From Saccharothrix sp. S26 (lineage in GTDB: Bacteria > Actinomycetota > Actinomycetes > Mycobacteriales > Pseudonocardiaceae): 64,000 bases of DNA. Below are positions 48,370-57,848 of this stretch, in pieces (position 1 is the first letter of the stretch; each line of letters opens with the position of its first letter). The stretch is from the NCBI RefSeq assembly GCF_021390395.1, contig NZ_JAJUWT010000016.1:62001-126000 (forward strand), read 5' to 3'. A program made the position numbers and the translations under genes. The notes under the pieces are model-generated. The model was not told where the DNA came from. It was given only the letters and a program-made list of their open reading frames with translations, and searched no databases.

Positions 48370-49080
48370 GTGCGACGGGCTGGATCGCGGGCGCTGGCGG
48401 CCAACCGGCGGCTGTACTCCGGTGACGAGGTCGCGGGCTACCTGCGCGACCCGTACCACCGGAGGCGGCTGGAGCTGGCCGTCGGGCTGCTGGGCGAGCG
48501 GCTGCCCGCCGGGTCCGCGGTGGCCGACCTCGGCGCCGGCGGCGGGGAGGTCTGCGCGCTGCTGGCCGCGCGCGGGCTGCGGCCGGTCGCCTGCGACGCG
48601 GTGCTCGACGCGGGCCGGTCCGCGCTGGCCGCCGGTTTCCCCGCCGTGGCGCTGGACGTGGGGGAGGAGCTGCCGTTGCGCACGGGTTCGCTGGACGGCG
48701 TGTTCGCGGGCGAGATCATCGAGCACGTCTACGACCCGGCGTTGCTGCTGCGGGAGGTCCGGCGCGTGCTGCGGCCCGGCGGCGTGCTGGTGCTCACCAC
48801 GCCGAACCTGGCCACCGCGCAGGACCGACTGCGCTTCCTCGCGGGTCGTGCGCCGCGCCAGGTCGACCCGTTCCACGAGTACCTGCACGTGCACATCCGC
48901 CCGTTCACGCACGGGTTGCTGACCACCGGCCTGCGCGCGGCCGGGCTGGTGCCGACCGCGTTGCGCTCCAACGAAGTCGTGTGGCGCACCCGGTTCGGCG
49001 AGGTGCGCTCTACCTGGGCGGCCCGCCGCTGGCCCGGGCTGGGCGGCACGCTCGTCGTCGCGGCCGTCCGCCCGGCCTAG
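48370..49080 (+). CDS. Class I SAM-dependent methyltransferase
   Basis: 236 aa; the GTG at 48370 begins RRAGSRALAANRRLYSG. VADLGAGGGEVCALLA is motif I for SAM binding, LRPVACDAV follows, then ALDVGEELPLRTGSLDGVFAGEIIEHV (motif II region) and VRRVLRPGGVLVLTTPN (post-II). This is the UbiE/COQ5-like group (Methyltransf_11) with broad substrates. It is transcribed divergently from the HAD gene and convergently with the giant TIR protein, whose stop codon shares CTAG with its own. No partner gene shows the target. Confidence 0.92.
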   Translation: MRRAGSRALAANRRLYSGDEVAGYLRDPYHRRRLELAVGLLGERLPAGSAVADLGAGGGEVCALLAARGLRPVACDAVLDAGRSALAAGFPAVALDVGEELPLRTGSLDGVFAGEIIEHVYDPALLLREVRRVLRPGGVLVLTTPNLATAQDRLRFLAGRAPRQVDPFHEYLHVHIRPFTHGLLTTGLRAAGLVPTALRSNEVVWRTRFGEVRSTWAARRWPGLGGTLVVAAVRPA

Positions 49081-52000
49081 AACGGCTCGTCCAGCGGCAC
49101 CGAGTGCACCCCGCTCAGGAACGCGTCCAGCTCGCCGACCTCGAACCGGCACAGCCCGATCACGTGCCAGAACTCGCTGCCCAGCGTGCCCTCGAACTTG
49201 TAGCGCCCGTGCGGGGTCAACGCCGCCCACACGCCCGGCAGGCCGACCATGGTCAACCCGAGCCCCGGCCCGGCCGGGTCGGACAGGTCCCACAGCCGCG
49301 CGGTGCCGTCGTCGCCGCCGCTGGCCAGGCGCTGCCCGTCCGGGCTGAACGCGACCGACCAGATCCGGCGGGTGTGACCGGCCAGCACGTGCGCGCGCTC
49401 GCCGGTGGCCACGTCCCACAGCGTCACCACGGCGTCGTCGCCCGCCGTCGCGAACGTCCGGCCGTCGGGGCTGAACGCGCCCGTCCACCACCGACCCCGT
49501 TGCGAGCGCAGCACGTGCGTCGGCTCGCCGCGCGCCACGTCCCACAGCATCGCCGTCCCGTCGTTGCTGACGCTGGCCAGCCGCGTGCCGTCGGCGTCGA
49601 AGCACACCTCGTACACGCGGTCGGTGTGGCCGGGGAGCGTGGCCAGGCACGCGCCGCTGTCCCGGTCGAACAGGCGCACCTTCGAGTCGTCGCACCCGGT
49701 CGCGACCAGGCGGCCGTCCGGGCTGAACGCGATGGAGCGCACGCGACCCCGGTGCTCGTGCAGGGTGACGATCTCGCGTCCGGTGGCCTGCCACCACAGC
49801 CGCACCGTGTCGTCGTCGTTGGCGGTGGCGAGGACGTCGCCGTCGGGCGCGAACGCGCTGGCCCACACGTAGTCCGTCTCGATGTCCAGCTCCAGGTCGG
49901 CACGCCACGTGCCCAGGTGCCACAGGTGCACGCCGCCGTCGTTGCTCGCGGTGGCCAGCAACGGCTTGGCCGGGTTGAACGACGCCGAGATCAGCTGGTC
50001 GTCGACGCCGGTGAGCGCGCGTCGCTGCCGGCCGGTGCGCGGGTCCCAGATCCGGACCACGCCGTCGTTGCCGCTCGCCGCGAGCAGGTCGCCCGTGGGG
50101 TCGAAGGCGACCCGGGTCACGCGACGGCCGTGCCCGCGCAGCTCGTGCCGCTGCCGACCGGAGAAGGGATCCCACAGGCGCAGGGTGCCGTCCCGGCCGG
50201 TGGTCGCGAGCTGCGCCGAGTCCGGGCGGAACGCCAGCGGCCACACCGGGCCGCGGTGCGCGGCCACCTCGTGGCGGTCCTGACCGGTCCGCCCGTCCCA
50301 CACCCGCACCGTGCCGTCGCTGTCGCCGCTGGCCAGCGTCGACCCGTCCGGGCTGAACGCCAGGTGGTAGACGGCCGTGGCCTGGCGGTGCTGCAACGCC
50401 GTCCCCGTCGGCCGGTCGTCGTCGGAGTCGGGCAGCCGCCACAGCCGCACGGCCCCGGTGGTGTCGCCGCTGGCGAGCAGCCTCTCGGTCGGGTGGAACG
50501 CGGCGGCGTACACGTGGCCGCCGTGCGCGTCGAGGTGGTGCACGCACTCGCCGGACACCGGATCCCAGATCCGAAGGTCCGCGGACTGCCCGCCGGCGAC
50601 CAGCCGCGAGCCGTCCGGGCTGAACGAGACCGTGTAGACCGCGGTGCCACCGGGGGTGAGCAGCCGGCGGGTCTCCTCGCCCGTGGTGAGGTCCCAGATC
50701 CGCACCGCGCCGGAATCGTCCGCCGTGGCCAGCACGGGCACGTCCGGGTCGGGGTGGAAGGCCAGCGCCCACACCCGTTCCGCGTGCCCGGGCAGCCGCC
50801 ACCGCACCGCGCCGTCGGGCACGTCGCGCACCCACACCACGCCGGCCGCGTCGCCGTAGGCCACCGAACGCCCGCGCGGGTCCAGCAGCAGCGGCCACAC
50901 GGGCGCGGTGTGGTCGCTCACCACCACGCCCGGTTCGCCGGTCAGCGGGTCCCAGAACCGCACCGTCCCGTCGGCGGACGCGGTGACCAGGGCGCTGTCC
51001 TCCGGCCCGAGGTCCACCGCGTAGACCCGGTCGAGGTGGCCGTCGAGGGTGCGGATCGCCACCCCCTTGGCCGTGTCGCACACCAGCACCCCGCCGTCGG
51101 CGCTGCCCACCACGAGCAGCGAGCCGTCCTCGCTGTAGGCCAGCGGCCGGGGCAGGCGGCCGTCCTCGAAGCCGAACGGCACGCCCACGCCCGCGGGTGG
51201 CAGGCCGGTGAGCACGGGCTGGCCCGGTGTGATCGCGGCCCCGGCGAGCTCGGGCGCGGACCACAGCACGCGGTCGGCGGCCACGTTGATCAGCGCGGCC
51301 CGCGTCCACCTGCTCCCGGTGACCCGGGCCCCGCGCAGGTCCGCCTCGGCCAGCCGGGCGCCGCTGAGGTCGGCCCCGGTGAGGTCCGCGTCACGCAGCA
51401 CGGCCTGGTCCAGCCTGGCCCGCCGCAACCGCGCGTCCCGCAGCACCGCCCGCGACAGCTTCGCCCCGATCAGCAGGGCGTCGCCGAGGTCCGCGCCGGT
51501 CAGGTCCACGCCGCTGAAGTCGCGGTGCGACAGGTCCTCGCCGCGCAGGTCCGCGCCACGCAGGTCGGACCGGACCGGTGTGCGCAGCCGCCTGCTGATC
51601 TTGAGCGCGTTGGCGTTGGCGACGTCGTCGGCCGCCCGCGCGGTCCACGCCTGCAACGCCGCCGGGTCACCGAGGTCGCACAGGAAGTCGACGGTCAGCT
51701 GGGACAGCACCGTGCGGCTGAGCAGCGGCACGGACCGCTGCCCCTCGGCGAGCCGGCGCGCGATCTCCTTGGCCACCAGCCACTCCATCACCGAGCGGTG
51801 GATGAAGCCGAACATGTCGTTCTCGGTGCGGACCAGCAGGCTGCCCGCCCCCACGGCGTGCGTGGCCTGCGGCGGCGACAACTGCGCCTCCGCCATGCCG
51901 CTGAGCGCCTCCGCGACCTCGGCGACGTCGACCAGTTGCAACAGCGCCTCGTTCGACTCGAACATGCGCAGCGCGAGCGTGGTCACCGCGTGCCACAGGT

Positions 52001-54821
52001 CGTCCACCGACAGGCCGGCCGGTGCTCCGGGCGGGTTCGCCCGCCGGTGCTCGTGCACCAGCCACGACGACAGGATCTCCTCGTACAGCTCGGCCGCGCT
52101 CACCGCGTCCCGCGCCGCGACGGCCGCCAGGCGGTCCGCGTCGAGGTCGGCCACGAAGCTGAGCATCCGGGGGTTGCGCGACAGGCCGCCGAGGTCGTCG
52201 ATGTCGTTGATCAGCCGGGCCCGTTCGTCGGCCACGGCCCGGTCCGGCCCGAACCGGTTGCGCAGGTACGCGCGGATCTGGTCGGAGGTGAAGTCCTCCA
52301 GCACGAGCACGCGGCGCTGCGGCAGCACGCCCACCCGCTCGCCCAGCGCGGTGCGCACCTGGGCGTCGTTCTGGAAGTGCTGGGTGCGGCTGGTGACCAC
52401 GATCTTGGCCTTGCCCTCGGCGGCCTCCAGCAACGTGTTGAGGTGGTCCGCGGCGCGGTCGTAGCTGACCCGGCTGGCCAGCTCGTCGAAGCCGTCGAAC
52501 AGCAGCACCACCCGGCCCTGCCGCAGCAGGTACCCGAACGCCCGCAGGTCGATGCGGGACTCGCCGTGGTTGGCCAGGTGCGCGGCGACCAGCCCTTCCA
52601 CGCTGTGCGACTTGTCCAGCGCGTGCAGCTCGATCAGGATCGGCACCACGCCCGGCAGCCGCGCGGGCAGCGTCATGGCCAGGGTGCGCATCGCGAACGT
52701 CTTGCCGCGCCCGAAGTCGCCCATCAGCAGGATGAACCGGCCCTCGTCCGCCGACAGCAGCTCGACCAGCTCCGCCACCACGTCGTCGCGGACCGCCGCG
52801 TCGGCGGACCCGGTCTCCCGGAAGCGCTGCGTCACGTACAGCTCCGGCGGGTACACGCGGTCCTGGCGCAGGCGCTCGGTCTGGGCCGCCACGTAGCCGC
52901 GCAGGTCCAGCAACCCCTGGAACTCGGTGAAGCTGCGCACCCGCACGCCGTCGCGCGCGGCCTCGGCCGGCAGCGTCACGCCGGGGTGCGGACCCTGGTA
53001 GACCAGCTCGGCGGCCAGCTCGTCACCGTTGCGCCGCCGCAGCAGCACGAGGTCCGCCACGTCCGCGGCGGTGGGCGCGCCCACGTGCGCGGCGATCAGG
53101 AACTGCGGCACGGCGTCGCCGTCGGGGTAGCTGACCAGCAGCGCGGCCGGCCGGCCCGGCAGCCGCCGGATCCGCGCGCCGGGGTGGCGGACCTCGCAGA
53201 CCTCGGCGATGCGCCGCAGCAGTCGTTCGACCGGGCTCTGCGCCTCCGAGTCGTCCTCGACCGGCCGCAGCCGGTCCACGATCAGCGGGCCCGACCCGGC
53301 GGGCGCCGTGAACGGCCGGGCGTCCCGGGTCCACGCCCGGTGCGACCGCGTCGGGGCCGACTCGTCGTCCGGCAGGGCCCAGCTGTCCACGCCCTCGGCG
53401 GTGACGTGCACCAGGCGCGTGCTGCCAGCCGGCGGCGCCACCAGCGCCGCGCCGGAGGGCAGCGCGCCCACGTCGGTCCCCTCGCCGCCGCCCGACAGCA
53501 CGACGTCGAGGTGGTCGCCCAGCACCTCGTCGAGCGCGTCCGCGTCCGACAACGCCGGACCCGCGTGGGCGACCACGCCGAGGCGCACGTGCCCGGCCCG
53601 GGTGAACGGGTCGAGGTGGCGGGCGAACCAGTCCAACTGCGCGTCGCCGAGCACTCCGGGCTCGGTCAACGTCAGGTGCGTGTGCGTGACGGTCGAGTTC
53701 AGGCCCGCGACGACCACCCGCAGGTCCGGCACCGCGAACAGCGACCACGGCTGCCCCTGGTCGAAGCCCGGCCCGTCGATGCCGGGGTGCAGTTGGCCGA
53801 ACGCCCGCGCGTAGTGCCGCCACTTGCGGAAGTACGGCGGCTGCGGCTCGATGCCGTCCGCGCGGCAGTCGGCGAAGTACGCCTCGCACGCGGGCGCGGT
53901 GATGTCGCCGACGCCGGGCACGACGACCACGCGGTCGGCTTCCAGGCCCAGCAACGACCGCAGGCCGGTGACGAACCCGAGGACCTGGTCGAACTGGTCG
54001 GGCGTGCCGGACTCGGTGAGGCTGCCGCTGAGCACCACCAGCTCCGGCGCGGGCGGCCCCTCCCGCGTGACGTCGTCCAGCGCGGTCTCCAGCGCGGCGA
54101 GCCGTTCGACGGGACCGGGCCGCCCGGGGCCGAACCGCGGGGCGGCGACGTGCAGCACGGCGAGCTCGTCACGCGGACCGGCGGTCTGCGACACCGACGG
54201 CGGGTAGGCGACCGGGTCGCGGCGGGGAGCGGCGACGGTCGTCGGGGGGTGCGCGGGCGCGGTGAGCGTCGGCGTGGCGTCGGTGAGCGGCGTGGGCCTG
54301 CCGGGGTAGCGCGGCAGCAGGTCGTCGGGCTTGGCCCGCCCGGTCAACGCGTGCCCGAGCCGGTCCAGCAGCTTCTGCCTGGCCTGCGCGGGGTCGTCGA
54401 TGCCGACCAGGTCCACGAACGTGATTGGCGCGAGCAGCCCTTCCGGGAACACGTTCTCGATGCGGACGGGCAGCAGCAGCTTGGTGCTCGGCTGGTCGTG
54501 CGCCGCCTGGAGCGCGGCCATCCACTCCAGCCTGCCGTAACGCGAGGCGAGGTAGTTGCGCGACAGCACGGCGATGACCGCGCCGGCCTCGCGGATGCCC
54601 CGGTCGATGAAGTCCAGGAAGTGGGTGCCCGGCACGAAGTCCCAGCTCTGGATCATCACGTCGTAGCCGGCGTCCTCCAGCTGGTGCGCGATCCACACGG
54701 CCCACTCGGCGTCCAGCAGCGAGTAGCTGATGAAGAAGTCGACCGGACCCGACCGCGGCGGGCGCGGCCCCCTGGGCGGCGGCACGCTCGCGCCCTGCAC
54801 CGGACCTGGGAGTTGTCGCAC
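49077..54821 (-). CDS. TIR - pseudo-phosphoesterase - NACHT - pentapeptide - WD40 protein
   Basis: 1914 aa; the GTG at 54821 follows AGGAGG. Domains: TIR (27-160; DFFISYS, Glu99 in RLEW at the NADase Glu position); a calcineurin-like phosphoesterase fold (219-500) whose metal motifs are all changed (LHVAAP for LHxSDxH, SGSLTE for SGDLTE, PGVGD for PGNHD, SGGGEG for GHxH); an unassigned region; NACHT with Walker A GDFGRGKT (701-708) and Walker B LLFDGFDEL (about 773-781); about 19 pentapeptide repeats (1084-1180); then 15 WD40 repeats (about 1220-1840), enough for two seven-blade propellers. TIR enzymes consume NAD+ or make signal nucleotides when oligomerised; the WD40 part would sense the trigger. 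This is the layout of an NLR-like immune effector. Confidence 0.94.
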   Translation of the reverse strand: MRQLPGPVQGASVPPPRGPRPPRSGPVDFFISYSLLDAEWAVWIAHQLEDAGYDVMIQSWDFVPGTHFLDFIDRGIREAGAVIAVLSRNYLASRYGRLEWMAALQAAHDQPSTKLLLPVRIENVFPEGLLAPITFVDLVGIDDPAQARQKLLDRLGHALTGRAKPDDLLPRYPGRPTPLTDATPTLTAPAHPPTTVAAPRRDPVAYPPSVSQTAGPRDELAVLHVAAPRFGPGRPGPVERLAALETALDDVTREGPPAPELVVLSGSLTESGTPDQFDQVLGFVTGLRSLLGLEADRVVVVPGVGDITAPACEAYFADCRADGIEPQPPYFRKWRHYARAFGQLHPGIDGPGFDQGQPWSLFAVPDLRVVVAGLNSTVTHTHLTLTEPGVLGDAQLDWFARHLDPFTRAGHVRLGVVAHAGPALSDADALDEVLGDHLDVVLSGGGEGTDVGALPSGAALVAPPAGSTRLVHVTAEGVDSWALPDDESAPTRSHRAWTRDARPFTAPAGSGPLIVDRLRPVEDDSEAQSPVERLLRRIAEVCEVRHPGARIRRLPGRPAALLVSYPDGDAVPQFLIAAHVGAPTAADVADLVLLRRRNGDELAAELVYQGPHPGVTLPAEAARDGVRVRSFTEFQGLLDLRGYVAAQTERLRQDRVYPPELYVTQRFRETGSADAAVRDDVVAELVELLSADEGRFILLMGDFGRGKTFAMRTLAMTLPARLPGVVPILIELHALDKSHSVEGLVAAHLANHGESRIDLRAFGYLLRQGRVVLLFDGFDELASRVSYDRAADHLNTLLEAAEGKAKIVVTSRTQHFQNDAQVRTALGERVGVLPQRRVLVLEDFTSDQIRAYLRNRFGPDRAVADERARLINDIDDLGGLSRNPRMLSFVADLDADRLAAVAARDAVSAAELYEEILSSWLVHEHRRANPPGAPAGLSVDDLWHAVTTLALRMFESNEALLQLVDVAEVAEALSGMAEAQLSPPQATHAVGAGSLLVRTENDMFGFIHRSVMEWLVAKEIARRLAEGQRSVPLLSRTVLSQLTVDFLCDLGDPAALQAWTARAADDVANANALKISRRLRTPVRSDLRGADLRGEDLSHRDFSGVDLTGADLGDALLIGAKLSRAVLRDARLRRARLDQAVLRDADLTGADLSGARLAEADLRGARVTGSRWTRAALINVAADRVLWSAPELAGAAITPGQPVLTGLPPAGVGVPFGFEDGRLPRPLAYSEDGSLLVVGSADGGVLVCDTAKGVAIRTLDGHLDRVYAVDLGPEDSALVTASADGTVRFWDPLTGEPGVVVSDHTAPVWPLLLDPRGRSVAYGDAAGVVWVRDVPDGAVRWRLPGHAERVWALAFHPDPDVPVLATADDSGAVRIWDLTTGEETRRLLTPGGTAVYTVSFSPDGSRLVAGGQSADLRIWDPVSGECVHHLDAHGGHVYAAAFHPTERLLASGDTTGAVRLWRLPDSDDDRPTGTALQHRQATAVYHLAFSPDGSTLASGDSDGTVRVWDGRTGQDRHEVAAHRGPVWPLAFRPDSAQLATTGRDGTLRLWDPFSGRQRHELRGHGRRVTRVAFDPTGDLLAASGNDGVVRIWDPRTGRQRRALTGVDDQLISASFNPAKPLLATASNDGGVHLWHLGTWRADLELDIETDYVWASAFAPDGDVLATANDDDTVRLWWQATGREIVTLHEHRGRVRSIAFSPDGRLVATGCDDSKVRLFDRDSGACLATLPGHTDRVYEVCFDADGTRLASVSNDGTAMLWDVARGEPTHVLRSQRGRWWTGAFSPDGRTFATAGDDAVVTLWDVATGERAHVLAGHTRRIWSVAFSPDGQRLASGGDDGTARLWDLSDPAGPGLGLTMVGLPGVWAALTPHGRYKFEGTLGSEFWHVIGLCRFEVGELDAFLSGVHSVPLDEPF

Positions 54822-54912
54822 CGGGCCTCCTCAGCGGTTCGGGAAAAGGAAAAAGGCGCGGGCGGTGTGCCGCTCCCAGTCCCCTTCACGGGGAATACCC
54901 GCCTTGTTCCCG

Positions 54913-55677
54913 CTATTCTTCGCCGGTCGCGGCCGAGTGGCTGTAGAGCGTACCGGCCACATTTCCGGTCTTCGATCCCCCGAACGGGGCGAGGCCGTAC
55001 AGGGTCGTGCACGTGCCGAACGGGCTCATCCCGTAAACGGCCAAACCGGGCAGGGTGCCGCTGAAGTCCCCGGCCGCGCGCAGCCCGGTGAGGTCGACCC
55101 GGAACCCCGGGTCCTCCGGCCACGCCAGCGTCACGTGCGGGTTGAACCGGTCGTCCGCGCCGGGCGGCCAGGTCTCGGTCACCTCGTCGTAGCCGAACCG
55201 GGCGAGCTGGCGGCGGCGCGCCGGGTCGGCGGTCGGGTCGGCCAGCACGTCGGCGATGCGGTCACCCGCCGGGTCCACCTCGCGCAACCGGCCGCGGCGC
55301 AGCGGCTCCACCGCGTCCAGCACCGCCCGTTGCACCGCGATCCAGTCCGCGGTCCTGCGGAAATACAGCTCCGGCGCGCCGACCGGGTTGTGCCGGTACT
55401 CCTCGCCGACGGCCGGGAGCGGGGGCAGCCCGGCCGCCGCGGCGCGGGTCGCGTCCACCACGGCGGCGATCTCGGAGTCGTCCACGGCGAGCATGAACAA
55501 CGACACGTGGGGTGCGCACGGCCCGGGTGGGCCGCCGGCGAACGGCTCGCCCAGCCGGAATCGGGACCGTCCGCCGCCCGCCCGCATGTCGCGGACGAGC
55601 CGGTCGCTGAGCTCGAGCGCGATGTCGTTCAACCGCGGTGGCAGCAAGGCCACGACGTCCAGTGTTTGCCACGCCAT
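54913..55677 (-). CDS. 2H phosphoesterase family protein
   Basis: 254 aa from the ATG at 55677, preceded by GAGAGGGAA. Two HxS/T motifs define the 2H fold: PHVSLFML (about residue 60) and NPHVTLAW (about 180). Such enzymes open 2',3'-cyclic phosphates, ADP-ribose cyclic phosphates or other cyclic nucleotides. The C-terminal 45 residues are unusual, with a doubled motif VYGMSPFG / LYGLAPFG and a Gly/Ser/Thr tail. It sits 91 nt upstream of the TIR-NACHT gene in the same direction, so it may be co-transcribed and act on the product of the TIR domain. That link is inference. Confidence 0.85.
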   Translation of the reverse strand: MAWQTLDVVALLPPRLNDIALELSDRLVRDMRAGGGRSRFRLGEPFAGGPPGPCAPHVSLFMLAVDDSEIAAVVDATRAAAAGLPPLPAVGEEYRHNPVGAPELYFRRTADWIAVQRAVLDAVEPLRRGRLREVDPAGDRIADVLADPTADPARRRQLARFGYDEVTETWPPGADDRFNPHVTLAWPEDPGFRVDLTGLRAAGDFSGTLPGLAVYGMSPFGTCTTLYGLAPFGGSKTGNVAGTLYSHSAATGEE

Positions 55678-55885
55678 CGACGATTCCCTCTCGTTGCTCA
55701 CGACGGGTTGAAGGAGAAGTCGTTCGCGCATTGCGCTCGACCGCCCGACAGCGTAGTGGCGGTCCCGGTGTTCCGGAATCGAATGCGACAACCCGAGGTG
55801 CGCATTCTTTCCATCGAAGGGTGATCGATCCACCCGAACGGGGTACGCGGGATAGGGCTGATCGTGACTGTGGCAGCATTGCGGC

Positions 55886-57160
55886 ATGTCCGACGAGCGG
55901 CTCGAAGCCGGACGCGCCGGCACACCCCCGACCGACGCGGCACCGCCGACCCGCCGTCCGCGCCACCCGGCGCGGTGGCTGTCCCGGCTGCACCCGCTCG
56001 ACCTCGTGGCGCTCGGGCTGCTCCTCGTGGGCCTCGTCTGCGTCCTCGCGGGCGCGCTGCCCGTCGCGCAGGCCGGCGCGACGGTCGGCAGGCTCGTGCC
56101 GCTGCTGCTGTTCCTCGGCTCGGTCATCGTGCTCGCCGAGCTGACCGCCGAGGCCGAGGTGTTCAACGTCGTGGCCACCCGGCTGTCGATCCTGGCGCGC
56201 GGCCACTACCCCCTGCTGTTCCTGCTGTGCGTGGCGCTGGCCGCGGTCACCACCATGGGACTCAACCTCGACACCACCGCCGTGCTGCTCACGCCGGTGC
56301 TGCTCGCGCTGGCGGCCACGCTGCGCATCGCGCCCCTGCCGCTGGCGATGACCACGGTGTGGCTGGCGAACACGGCGAGCCTGCTGCTGCCCGTCTCCAA
56401 CCTCACCAACCTGCTGGCCGCCGACCGGGTCGCGTTGGCGCCGGCGCAGTTCGCGGCCCGGATGTGGGCACCGCAACTGGCCGCAATCGTCGCGACCGGC
56501 GTGTTCCTGTGGGTGTTCTACTGGCGGCGCGGCCGGCGCGGCGGTGACGCGTCCTACCTCCCGCCCGCGCGCCACGTGCCGGCGGACCCGGTGCTGTTCC
56601 GCGTGGCGGCGGTCGCGTGCCTGCTGTTCGTCGCCGGGATCGTGGCCGGTGTGCCGATCGGCCTGGCCTCGGCGGTGTCGGCGGGCCTGCTGGTGCTCGC
56701 GTTCGGGCTGCGGCGGCGCTCGGCGCTGCGCCCGGGCCTGATCCCGTGGCGGCTGCTGGTGTTCGTCATCGGGCTGTTCCTGGTCGTGGAGACCATCAAC
56801 CGGCACGGCCTGGCGGGGATCGTGGGCGCGCTCATCGGCGTGGAGGACAGCGCGCTCGGCGCGATCCGCGCGGCGGGCACCGGTGCGGCGCTGTCGAACC
56901 TGGTGAACAACCTGCCCGCGTACGTGGCGGGCGAGTCGGTCGTGCCGACCGGCAACCACGGCCAACTGCTCGCGCTGCTCATCGGCACGAACGTCGGCCC
57001 GATCGTCACGCCGTGGGCGTCGCTGGCCACGCTGCTGTGGTACGAGCGGTGCGTCGCGAGCGGGGTCAAGGTGCCGATGGCCCGTTTCGTGTGGACCAGC
57101 GCGGGCCTGGCGGTCACGGCGCTGGCGGCCTCGATCGGCGCGCTGCTGCTGGTCGGCTGA
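55886..57160 (+). CDS. SLC13/ArsB-like membrane transporter
   Basis: 424 aa. After about 35 charged residues there are about ten hydrophobic segments. GLNLDTTAVLLTPVLLALA and the later ALSNLVNNLPAYVAGES plus GTNVGPIVTPWASLATLLWYE form the paired re-entrant signature of the ion-transporter superfamily (ArsB, NhaD, SLC13), in which NxxxN/P and Gly-Thr-Asn-Pro segments bind the ion. The substrate may be arsenite, a divalent anion or Na+/H+; sequence alone does not decide. It is divergent from the 2H gene and ends 4 nt from the convergent cupin gene. There is no ArsR or ArsC gene nearby. Confidence 0.9.
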   Translation: MSDERLEAGRAGTPPTDAAPPTRRPRHPARWLSRLHPLDLVALGLLLVGLVCVLAGALPVAQAGATVGRLVPLLLFLGSVIVLAELTAEAEVFNVVATRLSILARGHYPLLFLLCVALAAVTTMGLNLDTTAVLLTPVLLALAATLRIAPLPLAMTTVWLANTASLLLPVSNLTNLLAADRVALAPAQFAARMWAPQLAAIVATGVFLWVFYWRRGRRGGDASYLPPARHVPADPVLFRVAAVACLLFVAGIVAGVPIGLASAVSAGLLVLAFGLRRRSALRPGLIPWRLLVFVIGLFLVVETINRHGLAGIVGALIGVEDSALGAIRAAGTGAALSNLVNNLPAYVAGESVVPTGNHGQLLALLIGTNVGPIVTPWASLATLLWYERCVASGVKVPMARFVWTSAGLAVTALAASIGALLLVG

Positions 57161-57164
57161 CCCG

Positions 57165-57848
57165 TCACTCGCCCGCGCCGGCGGACTCCGCCACGCGCGT
57201 GCCGCCGATCGCGGCCCGCGCCGCCCGCACCACCTGCGCGGCGACCTCGGGCGGGCACGACTCCCGGCGCGTGCGGTGGGCCCCGGTGTCCAGACCCCCG
57301 AGGGAGAGATCGGTGCCGCCGGGCCGGGTCAGGCCCAGCGCGACCGTGGCGACCAGCCCTTGCGGGTCGGGCACGAGCGTCTGGTGGAACACGCCCGCCC
57401 GCTGGGTGTAGCCCTCGCCGGCGCGGTGCGTGGTGACGGCCTCGACCTCGGCCCGGACCAGCCGACCGGTCGGGTGCAGCACGTCGCCGTCGGGCGAGCT
57501 GCGGACCTCGAAGACCTGGTGCGTCGGCGCGTCGGCCTCGTCCACCAGCCGCACGGTCTGGTTGCGCAGCACGCCGGCGAGTACCCAGCTGACGAGGTCC
57601 CAGCTGTGGCAGTGCGTGGGCGAGGTGGTGAGCGCGGCGCGCCGCCACTGCGGGCCCCACAGGTGCAGGCACACGCCTTCGTCGCCGGAGCGGTGCGCCG
57701 GGACGCACAGGAAACCGAGGGGGTGGCTCACCACGGTGGTCGCGAGCGCGCCGGCGGCGATCCCGTCCAACAGGCCGCGGGCCCACTCGGTGATCGCCTC
57801 GCCGTCGCGCCGCCCGATCGCCGCGGACAACTCGGAGTAGACCGTCAT
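57165..57848 (-). CDS. Cupin-fold protein, cysteine-dioxygenase-like motif
   Basis: 227 aa from the ATG at 57848; an upstream start would add 18 residues. The stretch CLHLWGPQWRRAALTTSPTHCHSWDLVSWVLAG holds HCH followed by a Trp-Asp helix, and GVFHQTLVP supplies a third His, so a metal-binding cupin like cysteine dioxygenase is likely. The middle is beta-rich. No partner gene is adjacent; the convergent transporter ends 4 nt away. Substrate unknown. Confidence 0.7.
   Translation of the reverse strand: MTVYSELSAAIGRRDGEAITEWARGLLDGIAAGALATTVVSHPLGFLCVPAHRSGDEGVCLHLWGPQWRRAALTTSPTHCHSWDLVSWVLAGVLRNQTVRLVDEADAPTHQVFEVRSSPDGDVLHPTGRLVRAEVEAVTTHRAGEGYTQRAGVFHQTLVPDPQGLVATVALGLTRPGGTDLSLGGLDTGAHRTRRESCPPEVAAQVVRAARAAIGGTRVAESAGAGE

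Noticed and set aside
49240..51150. Regularly spaced similar DNA segments of about 126 bp
   Set aside because: They are diverged WD40 repeat codons, not a CRISPR array or a satellite.
48981..55064. A roughly 2000-codon open frame on the plus strand opposite the TIR-NACHT gene
   Set aside because: Shadow of the minus-strand gene; no motifs, while the minus strand shows TIR, NACHT and WD40 repeats.
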